A DNA stretch of 64,000 bases, from contig NZ_CP133777.1 in assembly GCF_034347385.1 (NCBI RefSeq), positions 1,364,001-1,428,000 on the forward strand, in the 5' to 3' direction. Below are positions 31,019 through 43,402 of this stretch, piece by piece. The number at the start of each line of letters is the position of its first letter. The first letter of the stretch is position 1. The notes under the pieces are model-generated. The model had not been told where the DNA came from. It did not search any database and saw only the letters and a program-made list of their open reading frames with translations. Source of the stretch: Actimicrobium sp. CCC2.4 (lineage in GTDB: Bacteria; Pseudomonadota; Gammaproteobacteria; Burkholderiales; Burkholderiaceae_D). Position numbers and translations under genes: made by a program.

Positions 31019-31095
31019 GGGTCTGTAGCTCAGTTGGTTAGAGCACCGTGTTGATAACGCGGGGGTCGTTGGTTCGAGCCCAACCAGACCCACCA
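31019..31095 (+). tRNA. tRNA-Ile (anticodon GAT)
   Basis: 77 bases from GGGTCTG to a genome-encoded CCA. The D-loop AGCTCAGTTGGTTAGAGC, anticodon loop TTGATAA and T-arm GGTTCGAGCC are all canonical. It lies in the 16S-23S spacer. Confidence 0.97.
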
Positions 31096-31148
31096 AGACA
31101 GAGTAGGGTGGTAAGCAGCAAGTAGTTAAGCAGTCAGTGAAACACCTG

Positions 31149-31224
31149 GGGGGTTTAGCTCAGCTGGGAGAGCACCTGCTTTGCAAGCAGGGGGTCGTCG
31201 GTTCGATCCCGTCAACCTCCACCA
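31149..31224 (+). tRNA. tRNA-Ala (anticodon TGC)
   Basis: 76 bases from GGGGGTT to a genome-encoded CCA. The anticodon loop is TTTGCAA and the T-arm GGTTCGATCC. It lies 53 bases after tRNA-Ile in the rRNA spacer. Confidence 0.97.
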
Positions 31225-31590
31225 GAGAACGATGAATAAATGCAGTGAAGTAAAAATGCAAACCTAAGCAGCGTCATTCGCGAAGCGAATGACAAGGTAT
31301 TAGGTTTGGTTTTTTATAACAAGAAACCATGAGCTGTTCGCTCTTTAACAATTTGGAAGAAGTAAAGATTTATCAGTGTCGATGAGACTCGTGAAAGCGA
31401 GAATTAAAGGCGCTGGTGGGTAGTGATTGTAATCAACAAACATGGATTCAACATGCTTGCATCTAGCTGGGCTACGCAAGTAGCTACAAAGGTGCAAGTG
31501 CATACGTAGTACTCAGTTGTTCTAACCGTCTTTGTGTCACCGGTGCATTTCGAAAGAAAGACGCTGGTGGTACAGAGGTCAACGTTATAG
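31225..31590 (+). other. tRNA-Ala to 23S spacer with terminator-like fold, second boxA and 23S stem
   Basis: 366 non-coding bases. At 31260-31316, AAACCTAA and TTAGGTTT enclose an inner hairpin (TCATTCGC, GAA, GCGAATGA) and are followed by GGTTTTTT, which resembles an intrinsic terminator inside the operon. A second boxA (GCTCTTTAACAA, about 31340-31351) follows. The segment 31349-31367 pairs with 34582-34600 after 23S to form the 23S processing stem. Confidence 0.65.
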
Positions 31591-34476
<2,886 letters not shown>

Positions 34477-34653
34477 ATAACCTTGATGGGTTAGAGACGA
34501 CGAGTATGGCGTATGCGATTGTTGATGCATCACGCCCGCTAACTGCACACTGAAGATGATTTCAAGGTGTGTGTTGTACTTCTTTACTTCTTCCGAATTG
34601 CGTCCCCTGAGGGAGCCAGATCAACGGCCCCCACAGAGGATTCTACAAGTTAA

Positions 34654-34768
34654 GCCTGATGACCATAGCGCGTCGGTACCACCCCTTCCCATCCCGAACA
34701 GGACCGTGAAACGACGTTGCGCCGATGATAGTGCGTCAACACGTGTGAAAGTAGGTCATCGTCAGGCT
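34654..34768 (+). rRNA. rrf: 5S ribosomal RNA
   Basis: About 115 bases, GCCTGATGACCATAGCG to GTCAGGCT, with the conserved CCCATCCCGAACAG and GCGCCGATGATAGTG segments. The ends pair as helix I. Last gene of the rRNA operon. Confidence 0.95.
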
Positions 34769-34789
34769 CAGTTACATGCAGCAAACAAG

Positions 34790-34816
34790 AAGGCCCTTCG
34801 AAAGAAGGGCCTTTTT
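34790..34816 (+). terminator. rRNA operon terminator
   Basis: AAGGCCCTTC, tetraloop GAAA, GAAGGGCCTT, then T-tract: a strong intrinsic terminator 22 bases after 5S. Confidence 0.93.
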
Positions 34817-34936
34817 GCGTTGGCGCGGATAGTTGCCAGCTTGATTAATTTGCAGATTTTATGACCGTAGTATGTATCGCGAGTCAATTCCCAATATGGT
34901 TTAGACTACGCCAAGAAAAATTATGGAGAAGGTTAA

Positions 34937-36025
34937 ATGAGCATCACAGCAGAGATGGTAAAAGAAACACTTTCGAAGGTTATTGATCCGAATACAAATA
35001 AAGACTTGGTTACAAGCAGATGCATCAAGAATATCAAGCTGGACGGCAGTGATGTCGCCTTCGACGTAGAACTCGGTTACCCGGCAAAAAGTCAGATTGA
35101 TGGAATTCGTAAAGCGACTATTCTAGCCTTGCGCCAATTACCGGGTATTGGTAATGTCAGTGTGAATGTGTACTCAAAAATTATCGCTCATACCGCCCAG
35201 CGCGGCGTCAAATTAATGGCGAATGTGAAAAATATTATCGCTGTTGCATCTGGTAAAGGCGGCGTAGGTAAATCAACAACAGCCGTCAATCTCGCTCTGG
35301 CTTTGGCGGCGGAAGGAGCGCAGGTTGGTATTCTCGATGCGGATATCTATGGCCCGTCTCAGCCAATGATGATGGGAATTTCCGGACGTCCGGAAACCAT
35401 CGATGGCAAGACAATGGAGCCGATGGAAAACCATGGTCTACAAGTCTCAAGTATCGGTTTCATGATCGACCCTGACGAACCGATGGTATGGCGCGGTCCC
35501 ATAGTTACACAAGCGCTGCAGCAACTGCTCGACCAGACAAACTGGCGTGACCTCGATTATCTAATCGTGGATATGCCGCCAGGTACAGGCGATATCCAAT
35601 TGACGCTCTCACAAAAGGTGCCAGTGACTGGCGCGGTAATTGTCACAACACCACAGGATATCGCACTGCTCGATGCGCGCAAGGGTTTGAAAATGTTCGA
35701 GAAGGTTGACATTCCTATTCTTGGTATCGTCGAAAACATGAGCACACATATATGTTCAAATTGTGGCCATGCCGAAGCAATTTTTGGCCATGGTGGCGGC
35801 GAAAAAATGTGTCTTGAATATGGTGTCGACTTTCTGGGCGCATTGCCATTGACCATGTCGATTCGCGAACATGCGGACTCGGGCATGCCGACTGTCATTG
35901 CCGATCCGGATGGCCCAGTTGCGGAAATTTATAGAAATATTGCACGCAAAATCGCTATCAAGGTGGCTGAAAAAGCAAAAGATATGTCGAGTAAATTCCC
36001 AAGTATTGTTATTAAGAATGACTAA
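34937..36025 (+). CDS. mrp: Mrp/ApbC Fe-S cluster carrier protein
   Basis: 362 residues. An N-terminal DUF59/MIP18-like domain (about 5-90) is followed by a ParA/MRP-type ATPase with deviant Walker A GKGGVGKST (106-114) and the Fe-S binding pair C-x2-C in HICSNCGH. It transfers 4Fe-4S clusters to apo-proteins. It sits directly before an Fe-S-rich formate dehydrogenase cluster, and its stop overlaps the next start (TAATG), so it may serve that cluster. AGAAGG precedes the ATG. Confidence 0.95.
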   Translation: MSITAEMVKETLSKVIDPNTNKDLVTSRCIKNIKLDGSDVAFDVELGYPAKSQIDGIRKATILALRQLPGIGNVSVNVYSKIIAHTAQRGVKLMANVKNIIAVASGKGGVGKSTTAVNLALALAAEGAQVGILDADIYGPSQPMMMGISGRPETIDGKTMEPMENHGLQVSSIGFMIDPDEPMVWRGPIVTQALQQLLDQTNWRDLDYLIVDMPPGTGDIQLTLSQKVPVTGAVIVTTPQDIALLDARKGLKMFEKVDIPILGIVENMSTHICSNCGHAEAIFGHGGGEKMCLEYGVDFLGALPLTMSIREHADSGMPTVIADPDGPVAEIYRNIARKIAIKVAEKAKDMSSKFPSIVIKND

Positions 36026-36534
36026 TGGAAACTGACGCACTAAGCGTTGGCGTTGTCATGCAGCGCCGGCGCATTGATAGCAGGTGGCAATCACATCAGT
36101 GGCAACCCCTCGAGATTCTCAGTGGTGTTCCCGATGAACGGCATAAATTGATAGACAGCGATGAGGATCAGCGTTGGCTGTTCGGTGGCTTCGATGTACG
36201 TTTGTTTAGCGACGAGTCAGAAGGATATTTTCTGAATGTGAGTGCCCCAGAACCTTGTTGGTTCGTGATGTGGCGCATGGAAGATATTGATGGCGTCGAC
36301 ATCGCCGTACCGAAGGTTGTTACCTTGTCTTATCACGAGGGTGCGAGGTTAATGGACGGTGGAGAAAAGGTTGACACTATTCCTGCCTCGTCTGAAATCG
36401 TTGAGCGAATGACTGCCTTCGTCAAGACTTACTATGTCCCTGAGCAAAAACGGAAACGTCGAAAACCTTCTTTTGAGGGCGGTGCTGCCGTAGCACAAAT
36501 GGCTATTGATGAAGGAAAACCGCGTGGCCGCTAA
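36025..36534 (+). CDS. DUF3305 family protein (formate dehydrogenase associated)
   Basis: 169 residues, overlapping the mrp stop by one base. It resembles DUF3305: VGVVMQRRRIDSRWQSHQW near the start, a central WFVMWRME segment, and a basic C-terminal tail (PEQKRKRRKP). The family occurs next to formate dehydrogenase genes in proteobacteria. No catalytic motif or signal peptide is seen. Its role is unknown; assembly or accessory function is inferred from context. Confidence 0.8.
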   Translation: METDALSVGVVMQRRRIDSRWQSHQWQPLEILSGVPDERHKLIDSDEDQRWLFGGFDVRLFSDESEGYFLNVSAPEPCWFVMWRMEDIDGVDIAVPKVVTLSYHEGARLMDGGEKVDTIPASSEIVERMTAFVKTYYVPEQKRKRRKPSFEGGAAVAQMAIDEGKPRGR

Positions 36535-37120
36535 CGACTTTTTTTCCCGGTGGGCCAGAAAAACAGAGTCTGCTAATCCGGAGGTGAGTCAAGGCAATTT
36601 GCGATCTGAACCTTTGCCTTTGCCGACCTCTGATGATGTTGATGCGCTCAATACGTCTTCTGATTTCACGCCATTTTTTGCGCAAGGCGTGGACGATCTG
36701 GTGAAGCGATTGGCATTGAAAAAATTATTTTCTGATCCACGCTTCAACATCATGGATGGACTCGATATCTATATTGAGGACTACAACACTTTTGTGCCAA
36801 TGACTGCAGAAATGGTATCCGAGCTAAATCACGCTAAGTTACTTATGGATCCACTCGCACATCTAAAGCAACCGATCATGCAAATGCTTGAGACGCCGTT
36901 GCCCAAGTTGGTCGAAGAGAATGATGACGCGGTTGATGCCAGCGAAGGATTGGCCGTCGAAGCAGCCGGCACCGATATCGAAACCACAAAGGTAGCCGAG
37001 AAAAATACTGCGCCCGAAGACGACGCTCCAGACATAGTCGAGCCAACAGATACGGCCGGCTCCCGGTTGCCTCAAGAAGCACTATCGACTGATCTAGTTA
37101 TTCCTGTATCGACGTCTTGA
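36524..37120 (+). CDS. DUF3306 family protein (formate dehydrogenase associated)
   Basis: 198 residues if started at GTG 36524, which follows AAGGAAA (36512-36518) at good spacing and gives the family-like start ANDFFSRWARK. ATG 36509 is in frame but lies on the Shine-Dalgarno. The conserved part is the DVDALNTSSDFTPFF region and the helical stretch after it (LALKKLFSDPRFNIMDGLDIYIEDY). An acidic low-complexity tail (about 125-198) follows. It is partner to DUF3305; function unknown. Confidence 0.78.
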   Translation: MAANDFFSRWARKTESANPEVSQGNLRSEPLPLPTSDDVDALNTSSDFTPFFAQGVDDLVKRLALKKLFSDPRFNIMDGLDIYIEDYNTFVPMTAEMVSELNHAKLLMDPLAHLKQPIMQMLETPLPKLVEENDDAVDASEGLAVEAAGTDIETTKVAEKNTAPEDDAPDIVEPTDTAGSRLPQEALSTDLVIPVSTS

Positions 37121-37340
37121 CGTGATTCGACGTACTGCCGCGCTTGCTTATCAAGCCGGTTCAACGCTACGCTGAAAACGGTATTTTTTTGCTTATTTAA
37201 AAATTAAATTTGGTTCGCTAAACGGTACCTTCCGTATGTCGCGGTGCGTCATGATTTATTTCCCATTGACGATTACAATAGCGGAACTTTTTCAGTTCTG
37301 ATGATTTATTCAATTACCCATTAAAAGCGGTGTTTTCATT

Positions 37341-39443
37341 TTGACCACACAATTTAAAGTTTGTAGCTGCAATCACACAATGCCGTTAGATGAAGCCGCG
37401 GGAATTCGACTCGGGGCTGTACTAGGTACCGGCAATCCACTGCCGATAGTCACTGAGTTGTGTCGCCATGAAGTCGGTGCGTTCCTGGCGGTTGCGGGCG
37501 GAGTCGACGACGTCGTCGTGGCTTGTACCCAAGAGCGGGCTTTATTTTCGGAGCTGGCAATTCAAAAATCGGCGGTGTCGCCGATTCGGTTTGTGAATAT
37601 TCGCGAGACAGGTGGTTGGAGCAAAGACGGCGCAAACAATCTGCCTAAAATGGCGGCGTTGTTAGCCGCTGCAGCGCTGCCTGATCCAGAGCCCGTGCCC
37701 ATTGTGTCCTATCAATCAGGTGGGCATTTGCTGATCGTCGGCCCCGGCAATCGTGTCCTCCCTTGGGCAGAAAAATTTGGCGGGCAGCTAGATGTCAGTG
37801 TGTTGATCACTGATGGTGGCACCGGAATGTTGCAGGATCGTACTTTCCCGACCTATTCTGGCGGTCATATTCAATTGACCGGTTGGTTGGGTACATTCAC
37901 GGCGCGTTGGCAGCAGTCCAATCCGATTGATCTCGAGATATGCACTCGATGTAACGCTTGTGTAGATGCTTGCCCTGAGCAAGCGATTGATTTGATGTAC
38001 CAGATCGATCTAAACAAATGTACGTCTCACAGTGATTGCGTGAAAGCCTGCGGCTCGATTGGGGCGATCGATTTCAATCGCACAGCAACCCAGCGTAGCG
38101 GTGACTTCGATTTGGTATTGGATTTGTGCGATGCACCGCTATTGGCGATGCATCAACCACCGCAAGGCTATTTTTCTGCCGGTGATGACGTGCTGAGGCA
38201 GGCTGACGCGGCATTGAAGCTGGTAGCGCTGGTTGGAGAATTTGAGAAGCCGAAATTTTTTATCTATAAAGATAAGCTGTGTGCACATGGCCGCAACGGT
38301 CAGATTGGTTGTACATCGTGCATCGACGTCTGCTCGGCGGATGCGATTCGCCACGACGGTAACCTGGTCAAAGTGATTCCTAACCTGTGCGTGGGATGTG
38401 GTGCGTGTACGACTGTCTGTCCGTCAGGTGCTTTGACTTACGCTTACCCGCGCGCGCCGGATACAGGGCAGCGCATCAAGACGATGCTGACGACTTTTGC
38501 GAAGGCCGGTGGCGAGCAGCCGGCACTGCTTCTGCATAGCGCCGATAAAGGTGCTGCGTTAATCATGCAATTGGGGCGGTTGGCAAAGTCAGGCGGAAAA
38601 CTGCATGGTGTACCGGCACGTGTGTTGCCGCTGTCCTTGCACCATACGGCATCGACGGGTATTGATCTTTGGCTGGCTGCAATTGCCTATGGCGCTAGCC
38701 ACGTGGCAATTCTGCTCAGTGGCGAAGAGGCACCGGATTATGTTGCCGCGCTCGAAGATCAGATGGGAGTCGCCCAGACGATACTGGCGGGGCTGGGTTA
38801 CAGCGGAACGCATTTATCGTTACTGCGCGCTGTTGCGCCTGCTGCGTTGGATAGTGCATTGCAAGGCCTTGAGGTGGCACAGGTGCCTGTTCAGCGCGCC
38901 CTGTTCGCTGTGGCCGCTGAAAAGCGCGGCACGCTCGATCTGGTCATCGGGCATTTGCTGAAGTATGCGCCTCTCAAGCCGGAGCAGATTGCGTTGCCTG
39001 CGGGGGCGCTGTACGGCACTGTCAACATCAATACATCAGCCTGTACGCTGTGCATGTCGTGTGTCGGAGCTTGTCCCGAGTCCGCGTTGATGGATAACGC
39101 TGATCTGCCGCAATTGCGTTTTGTGGAAAAGAACTGCGTGCAATGTGGATTGTGCGAAACGACTTGTCCTGAAAGCGCCATCACGCTGACCCCCCGCCTG
39201 CTGCTGACTGATGTGGCAAAGCAATCCCGCATACTCAACGAGGCAGCGCCATTTCACTGCATCCGGTGCAGCAAGCCATTCGGTACCGCGCAGATGATCC
39301 AGACCATGCTCGGCAAACTGTCGTTGCATGGTGCTTTTGCCGGCAATCTTGATCGCATCAAGATGTGTTCGGACTGCCGAGTGATAGACATGATGACCAA
39401 TCCCAAAGAACCGTCGATCACTAACCTGAAGCGACCATCCTGA
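37341..39443 (+). CDS. Polyferredoxin, 4Fe-4S protein of the formate dehydrogenase cluster
   Basis: 700 residues, starting at TTG 37341. The family motif FKVCSCNHTMPLD lies just after it, and the next ATG (37380) would cut that motif. It contains several cluster motifs: CTRCNACVDACP near 195, CTSCIDVC and CVGCGACTTVCP in the middle, CTLCMSCVGACP and CVQCGLCETTCP toward the end, and further CxxC pairs. It probably passes electrons within or from formate dehydrogenase. Cytoplasmic: no signal peptide is present. Its stop overlaps the torD-like gene start (TGATG). Confidence 0.85.
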   Translation: MTTQFKVCSCNHTMPLDEAAGIRLGAVLGTGNPLPIVTELCRHEVGAFLAVAGGVDDVVVACTQERALFSELAIQKSAVSPIRFVNIRETGGWSKDGANNLPKMAALLAAAALPDPEPVPIVSYQSGGHLLIVGPGNRVLPWAEKFGGQLDVSVLITDGGTGMLQDRTFPTYSGGHIQLTGWLGTFTARWQQSNPIDLEICTRCNACVDACPEQAIDLMYQIDLNKCTSHSDCVKACGSIGAIDFNRTATQRSGDFDLVLDLCDAPLLAMHQPPQGYFSAGDDVLRQADAALKLVALVGEFEKPKFFIYKDKLCAHGRNGQIGCTSCIDVCSADAIRHDGNLVKVIPNLCVGCGACTTVCPSGALTYAYPRAPDTGQRIKTMLTTFAKAGGEQPALLLHSADKGAALIMQLGRLAKSGGKLHGVPARVLPLSLHHTASTGIDLWLAAIAYGASHVAILLSGEEAPDYVAALEDQMGVAQTILAGLGYSGTHLSLLRAVAPAALDSALQGLEVAQVPVQRALFAVAAEKRGTLDLVIGHLLKYAPLKPEQIALPAGALYGTVNINTSACTLCMSCVGACPESALMDNADLPQLRFVEKNCVQCGLCETTCPESAITLTPRLLLTDVAKQSRILNEAAPFHCIRCSKPFGTAQMIQTMLGKLSLHGAFAGNLDRIKMCSDCRVIDMMTNPKEPSITNLKRPS

Positions 39444-40060
39444 TGACAAAGACTACGCATCCACTGGTATTCGAGCGCCAGGACCAAGGTGAGGAAACCG
39501 CCCGTGCTGACCTGTATGGCTTGTTAGCAACTCTGTTCTATGCGCCTCCATCGCAGGCATTACTGGACACAATAGCTTCGGCACAGTCGGAAGGCGACGG
39601 CGTGCTAGAGCGCGCCTGGGCGGATCTGGTCATTGCTTGTAAAACGGCCAATGCCGAAGTAGTGCGCGATGAATACGAGTCCCTGTTCCTTGGCGTAGGC
39701 AAGCCTGAAGTCATGCTCTATGGTTCGTATTATCTGTCCGGATTTCTGATGGAAAAACCGCTGGCGGCTTTGCGTACCGATCTCTCGATGCTCGGCATAG
39801 AGCGCGTTCAAAGCGTGGTCGAGAGCGAAGACCATATTGCTTCGTTGTGCGAAGTGATGCGCTACCTGATTGCCTCAGACGATGTGTTACACGCAAATCT
39901 GGCAACTCAGCAGACATTCTTCAGTGACCACATGCAGGCGTGGGTGGATGACCTCTGCAACGCACTTGAAGTCCATCCGGTCGCGGTCTTTTACTTACCC
40001 GTGTCGCGGTTGGCCAGAGCGTATTTTGCTGTCGAAATGCAAGCCTTTGACATGGGCTGA
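39443..40060 (+). CDS. TorD/DmsD-like molybdoenzyme chaperone
   Basis: 205 residues, all-helical. LYGLLATLFY and a YGSYYLSGFLMEKPL segment are characteristic of the TorD/NarJ family, and EDHIASLCEVMRYL further supports it. Such chaperones bind the twin-arginine signal and fold the molybdo/tungsto subunit before export. The likely client is the FdhA protein encoded 345 bases downstream. Overlaps the polyferredoxin stop. Confidence 0.88.
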   Translation: MTKTTHPLVFERQDQGEETARADLYGLLATLFYAPPSQALLDTIASAQSEGDGVLERAWADLVIACKTANAEVVRDEYESLFLGVGKPEVMLYGSYYLSGFLMEKPLAALRTDLSMLGIERVQSVVESEDHIASLCEVMRYLIASDDVLHANLATQQTFFSDHMQAWVDDLCNALEVHPVAVFYLPVSRLARAYFAVEMQAFDMG

Positions 40061-40197
40061 AACAACCGAGTTTTTATTTAAAGTAAATAGTAAAATATTG
40101 CCTTGTGGCACTACATGGCGATGGATTTTCATTCAATGTCAGGTCAACAGTATCGATATGGGTCGCTACTGGTTGTCCGGTATTTCAGGAGATAAAC

Positions 40198-40389
40198 ATG
40201 GCAGAACAACAAAAAATTGCACGGCGTAGTTTTTTCGCCGGACTTGGACTAGTCGCGGCAGCCGGTGTTGCCGTAAAACTAGCACCGCAAGCTATTACGT
40301 CGACGGTCGTGACGCCTGCCGAGCCTGAGGGCACCGGCTATCGTTTGACCGAGCACGTAAAAAAATACTATCGCACCACCACTCTTTGA
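40198..40389 (+). CDS. Formate dehydrogenase region TAT-target small protein
   Basis: 63 residues with AGGAG (40187-40191) before ATG 40198. It has a twin-arginine-type signal (ARRSFFAGLGLVAAAGVAVKL), then a short mature part ending YRLTEHVKKYYRTTTL. It corresponds to the small formate-dehydrogenase-region TAT protein family. It is encoded 16 bases before FdhA. Role unknown; perhaps a small subunit or assembly factor. Confidence 0.82.
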   Translation: MAEQQKIARRSFFAGLGLVAAAGVAVKLAPQAITSTVVTPAEPEGTGYRLTEHVKKYYRTTTL

Positions 40390-40405
40390 TTTTCGGAGAT
40401 CCAAT

Positions 40406-43366
40406 ATGCTCTTAACTCGCAAAGGCCCGGATGGCCAACGCTCGTCCACACGCTTTTCTGCCGGTTTGGCCGACAGTCTCGCGCGTGCCTTGCCCACAAT
40501 GGACCGACGTTCGTTCCTGAAACGCTCGGGTATCGGCGTCGGTGCCGGTATCGCTGCTGCGCAACTCGGCTTGATTCAGCGCGCCCGCGCTGCCGATGGC
40601 TCAACCGCCAAAGGCGGTGCCAAGATTGAAGTCAAACGTACCGTCTGTACGCACTGTTCAGTTGGCTGCGCGGTTGATGCCGTCGTGGAAAATGGAGTGT
40701 GGGTGCGCCAGGAAGCGGTCTTTGATTCGCCGATCAACCTCGGTGCACACTGCGCAAAAGGTGCAGCACTGCGCGAGCATGGTCATGGTGAATATCGCCT
40801 GAAATATCCAATGAAGCTTGTCAACGGCAAGTACCAGCGCATCAGCTGGGATGTCGCTTTGACCGAAATTTCAGCTCAGTTGCTTGATGTAAAAAAAACC
40901 AGCGGTCCGGATTCCGTGTTCTTTGTTGGTTCGTCTAAGCATAACAACGAGCAAGCCCAACTGATGCGCAAGTTTGTTTCGTACTTTGGTACCAACAACA
41001 CCGACCATCAGGCGCGTATTTGCCATTCGACCACGGTTGCCGGCGTTGCCAATACCTGGGGCTATGGCGCGATGACCAATAGCTTTAACGACATGCAGAA
41101 CTCACGGGCGATCATGTACATCGGCTCGAACGCTGCCGAAGCCCATCCGGTATCGATGCTGCACATGCTGCACGCCAAAGAAACCGGTGCCAAGATCATC
41201 GTCATCGACCCGCGTTATACCCGTACTGCAGCCAAATCGGATCAGTACATCCGCATCCGTTCAGGGTCGGATATCCCATTCATCTGGGGCATGCTTTATC
41301 ACATCTTCCAGAACAAATGGGAAGACACCAAGTACATCAATGACCGCGTTTATGGCATGGACAAAGTCCGCGCCGAAGTCATGACCTGGACGCCGGAAAA
41401 AGTAGAAGAAGCTTGTGGTGTGCCGGAAGCGGAAGTCTACAAATGCGCCGAAACAATGGCGAAAAACAAGCCGTCGACATTGGTCTGGTGCATGGGGCAG
41501 ACCCAGCACACCATCGGCAACGCGATCGTACGCGCGTCATGCATCTTGCAATTAGCACTGGGTAATATCGGTAAGTCGGGTGGCGGGACGAATATTTTCC
41601 GCGGCCATGACAACGTGCAGGGTGCCACCGACGTAGGCCCGAATCCGGATTCGCTGCCAGCCTATTACGGCCTTGCCACGGGTGCCTGGAAGCATTGGGC
41701 TGCTGTTTGGGGTGTCGACTACGAGTGGATCAAAAAGCAGTATGCATCGCAAGCGATGATGGAGAAATCCGGCGTCACCGTATCGCGCTGGATCGACGCA
41801 GTACTCGAAAAGAACGAGCTGATCGATCAGGAAAACAATGTCCGCGCGATGGTGTTCTGGGGCCATGCACCGAACTCGCAAACGCGTGGTCTGGAAATGA
41901 AGAAGGCATTCGACAAACTCGACCTGCTGGTGGTGATCGACCCGTATCCGTCAGCGTCAGCCGCAATGGCCAACATGAAAGTCGATGGCCAGGAATTGAA
42001 CCCGAAGCGCGCCGTCTACCTGCTGCCGGCTGCTACTCAGTTCGAAACCTCAGGATCAGTCACCGCCTCGAACCGTTCGCTGCAATGGCGCGAGAAGGTC
42101 ATCGAGCCGCTGTTCGAATCGCGGACCGACCACATGATCATGTATCAGCTCGCAGAGAAACTGGGCTTCGGCAAGGAGCTAGTCGCACGGATCAAGCTGG
42201 TACCCGGCAAAGGCGGCATGATGGAACCGGAACCGGAATCGATGCTCGAGGAAATCAACCGCGGTAGCTGGACCATCGGGTACACCGGTCAATCGCCGAT
42301 GCGCCTGAAAGCGCACATGAAGAACATGCACCTGTTCGACGTGAAGACCTTGCGCTGTATCGGCGGCAAGGATGCCGCATCAGGATACGACATGACCGGC
42401 GATTATTTTGGCTTGCCATGGCCATGTTATGGCACGCCGGAGATGAAGCATCCTGGCACGCCTAACCTGTACGACACCAGCAAGCACGTCATGGACGGCG
42501 GCGGAAACTTCCGCGCCAACTTTGGCGTCGAGCGCGAAGGCGTCAGTCTGCTGGCGGAAGATGGTTCCCATTCGCTGGGTGCCGACATCACCACCGGCTA
42601 TCCGGAATTCGATCATCTGTTGCTGAAAAAACTCGGCTGGTGGAGCGATCTGACCGAAGCCGAACAGAAGGCAGCTGAAGGAAAGAACTGGAAAACTGAC
42701 CTGTCCGGCGGTATTCAGCGCGTGGTCATGAAAGTGCATGGCTGCTACCCGTTCGGTAACGCCAAGGCGCGCGCCGTGGTGTGGAATTTCCCTGACCCTG
42801 TGCCTCTGCATCGCGAGCCGCTGTTCGGTAACCGTCCTGATCTGGTCGCCAAGTATCCGACCCATGAGGACAAGAAATCGTTCTGGCGCATGCCGACGTT
42901 GTACAAGTCGGTTCAGCAAAAGAACGTCGAGAACAAGCTGTTCGAGAAGTTCCCGCTGATCATGACATCAGGCCGGCTCGTCGAGTACGAAGGTGGCGGT
43001 GAAGAAACTCGATCCAATCCCTGGCTGGCAGAGCTGCAGCAAGAGAATTTCGTCGAGATCAATCCGAAGGCCGCTAGCGATCGTGGACTGCGCGATGGCG
43101 AATACGTGATCGTCTCGACGCCGACCGGTGCACGTCTGAAGGTCAAGGCCATGGTGACGCCGCGTGTGGGTGTCGATACGGTATTCATCCCGTTCCATTT
43201 TTCCGGCTGGTGGCAAGGCAAGGACATGCTCGAGTACTACCCGGAAGGTGCCGCACCGATGGTGCGTGGCGAAGCGGTCAATACCGGGACGACGTATGGC
43301 TACGACTCGGTAACGATGATGCAGGAAACCAAGACAACAATCTGTCAGATCGAGCGCATCGCTTAA
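40406..43366 (+). CDS. fdhA: Formate dehydrogenase, catalytic (alpha) subunit, Cys-type, periplasmic
   Basis: 986 residues with CGGAG before the ATG. Twin-arginine signal: DRRSFLKRSG at 33-42 then a hydrophobic stretch to RARAAD. It then has a 4Fe-4S motif (CTHCSVGCAVDAVVENG plus a downstream CAKG) and the bis-MGD catalytic fold. The metal ligand is Cys206 (TGC at 41021-41023) in ARICHSTTVAG, where other enzymes have selenocysteine, so no SECIS is needed. It oxidises formate to CO2 at a Mo- or W-bis-pterin site. The tupBCA genes downstream point to tungsten, but that is inference. It assembles with FdhB and FdhC. Confidence 0.95.
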   Translation: MLLTRKGPDGQRSSTRFSAGLADSLARALPTMDRRSFLKRSGIGVGAGIAAAQLGLIQRARAADGSTAKGGAKIEVKRTVCTHCSVGCAVDAVVENGVWVRQEAVFDSPINLGAHCAKGAALREHGHGEYRLKYPMKLVNGKYQRISWDVALTEISAQLLDVKKTSGPDSVFFVGSSKHNNEQAQLMRKFVSYFGTNNTDHQARICHSTTVAGVANTWGYGAMTNSFNDMQNSRAIMYIGSNAAEAHPVSMLHMLHAKETGAKIIVIDPRYTRTAAKSDQYIRIRSGSDIPFIWGMLYHIFQNKWEDTKYINDRVYGMDKVRAEVMTWTPEKVEEACGVPEAEVYKCAETMAKNKPSTLVWCMGQTQHTIGNAIVRASCILQLALGNIGKSGGGTNIFRGHDNVQGATDVGPNPDSLPAYYGLATGAWKHWAAVWGVDYEWIKKQYASQAMMEKSGVTVSRWIDAVLEKNELIDQENNVRAMVFWGHAPNSQTRGLEMKKAFDKLDLLVVIDPYPSASAAMANMKVDGQELNPKRAVYLLPAATQFETSGSVTASNRSLQWREKVIEPLFESRTDHMIMYQLAEKLGFGKELVARIKLVPGKGGMMEPEPESMLEEINRGSWTIGYTGQSPMRLKAHMKNMHLFDVKTLRCIGGKDAASGYDMTGDYFGLPWPCYGTPEMKHPGTPNLYDTSKHVMDGGGNFRANFGVEREGVSLLAEDGSHSLGADITTGYPEFDHLLLKKLGWWSDLTEAEQKAAEGKNWKTDLSGGIQRVVMKVHGCYPFGNAKARAVVWNFPDPVPLHREPLFGNRPDLVAKYPTHEDKKSFWRMPTLYKSVQQKNVENKLFEKFPLIMTSGRLVEYEGGGEETRSNPWLAELQQENFVEINPKAASDRGLRDGEYVIVSTPTGARLKVKAMVTPRVGVDTVFIPFHFSGWWQGKDMLEYYPEGAAPMVRGEAVNTGTTYGYDSVTMMQETKTTICQIERIA

Positions 43367-43402
43367 GCGACCTCGACCACCACAGAAATCAGGAGAGACA
43401 CC

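Noticed and set aside
37260-37285. TTGACG and TACAAT as a promoter for the polyferredoxin gene
   Set aside because: The two motifs are only two bases apart, so they cannot act as a -35/-10 pair.
40990-41060. Possible selenocysteine site in fdhA
   Set aside because: The catalytic codon is TGC (Cys), not TGA, so no selenocysteine insertion element is needed.
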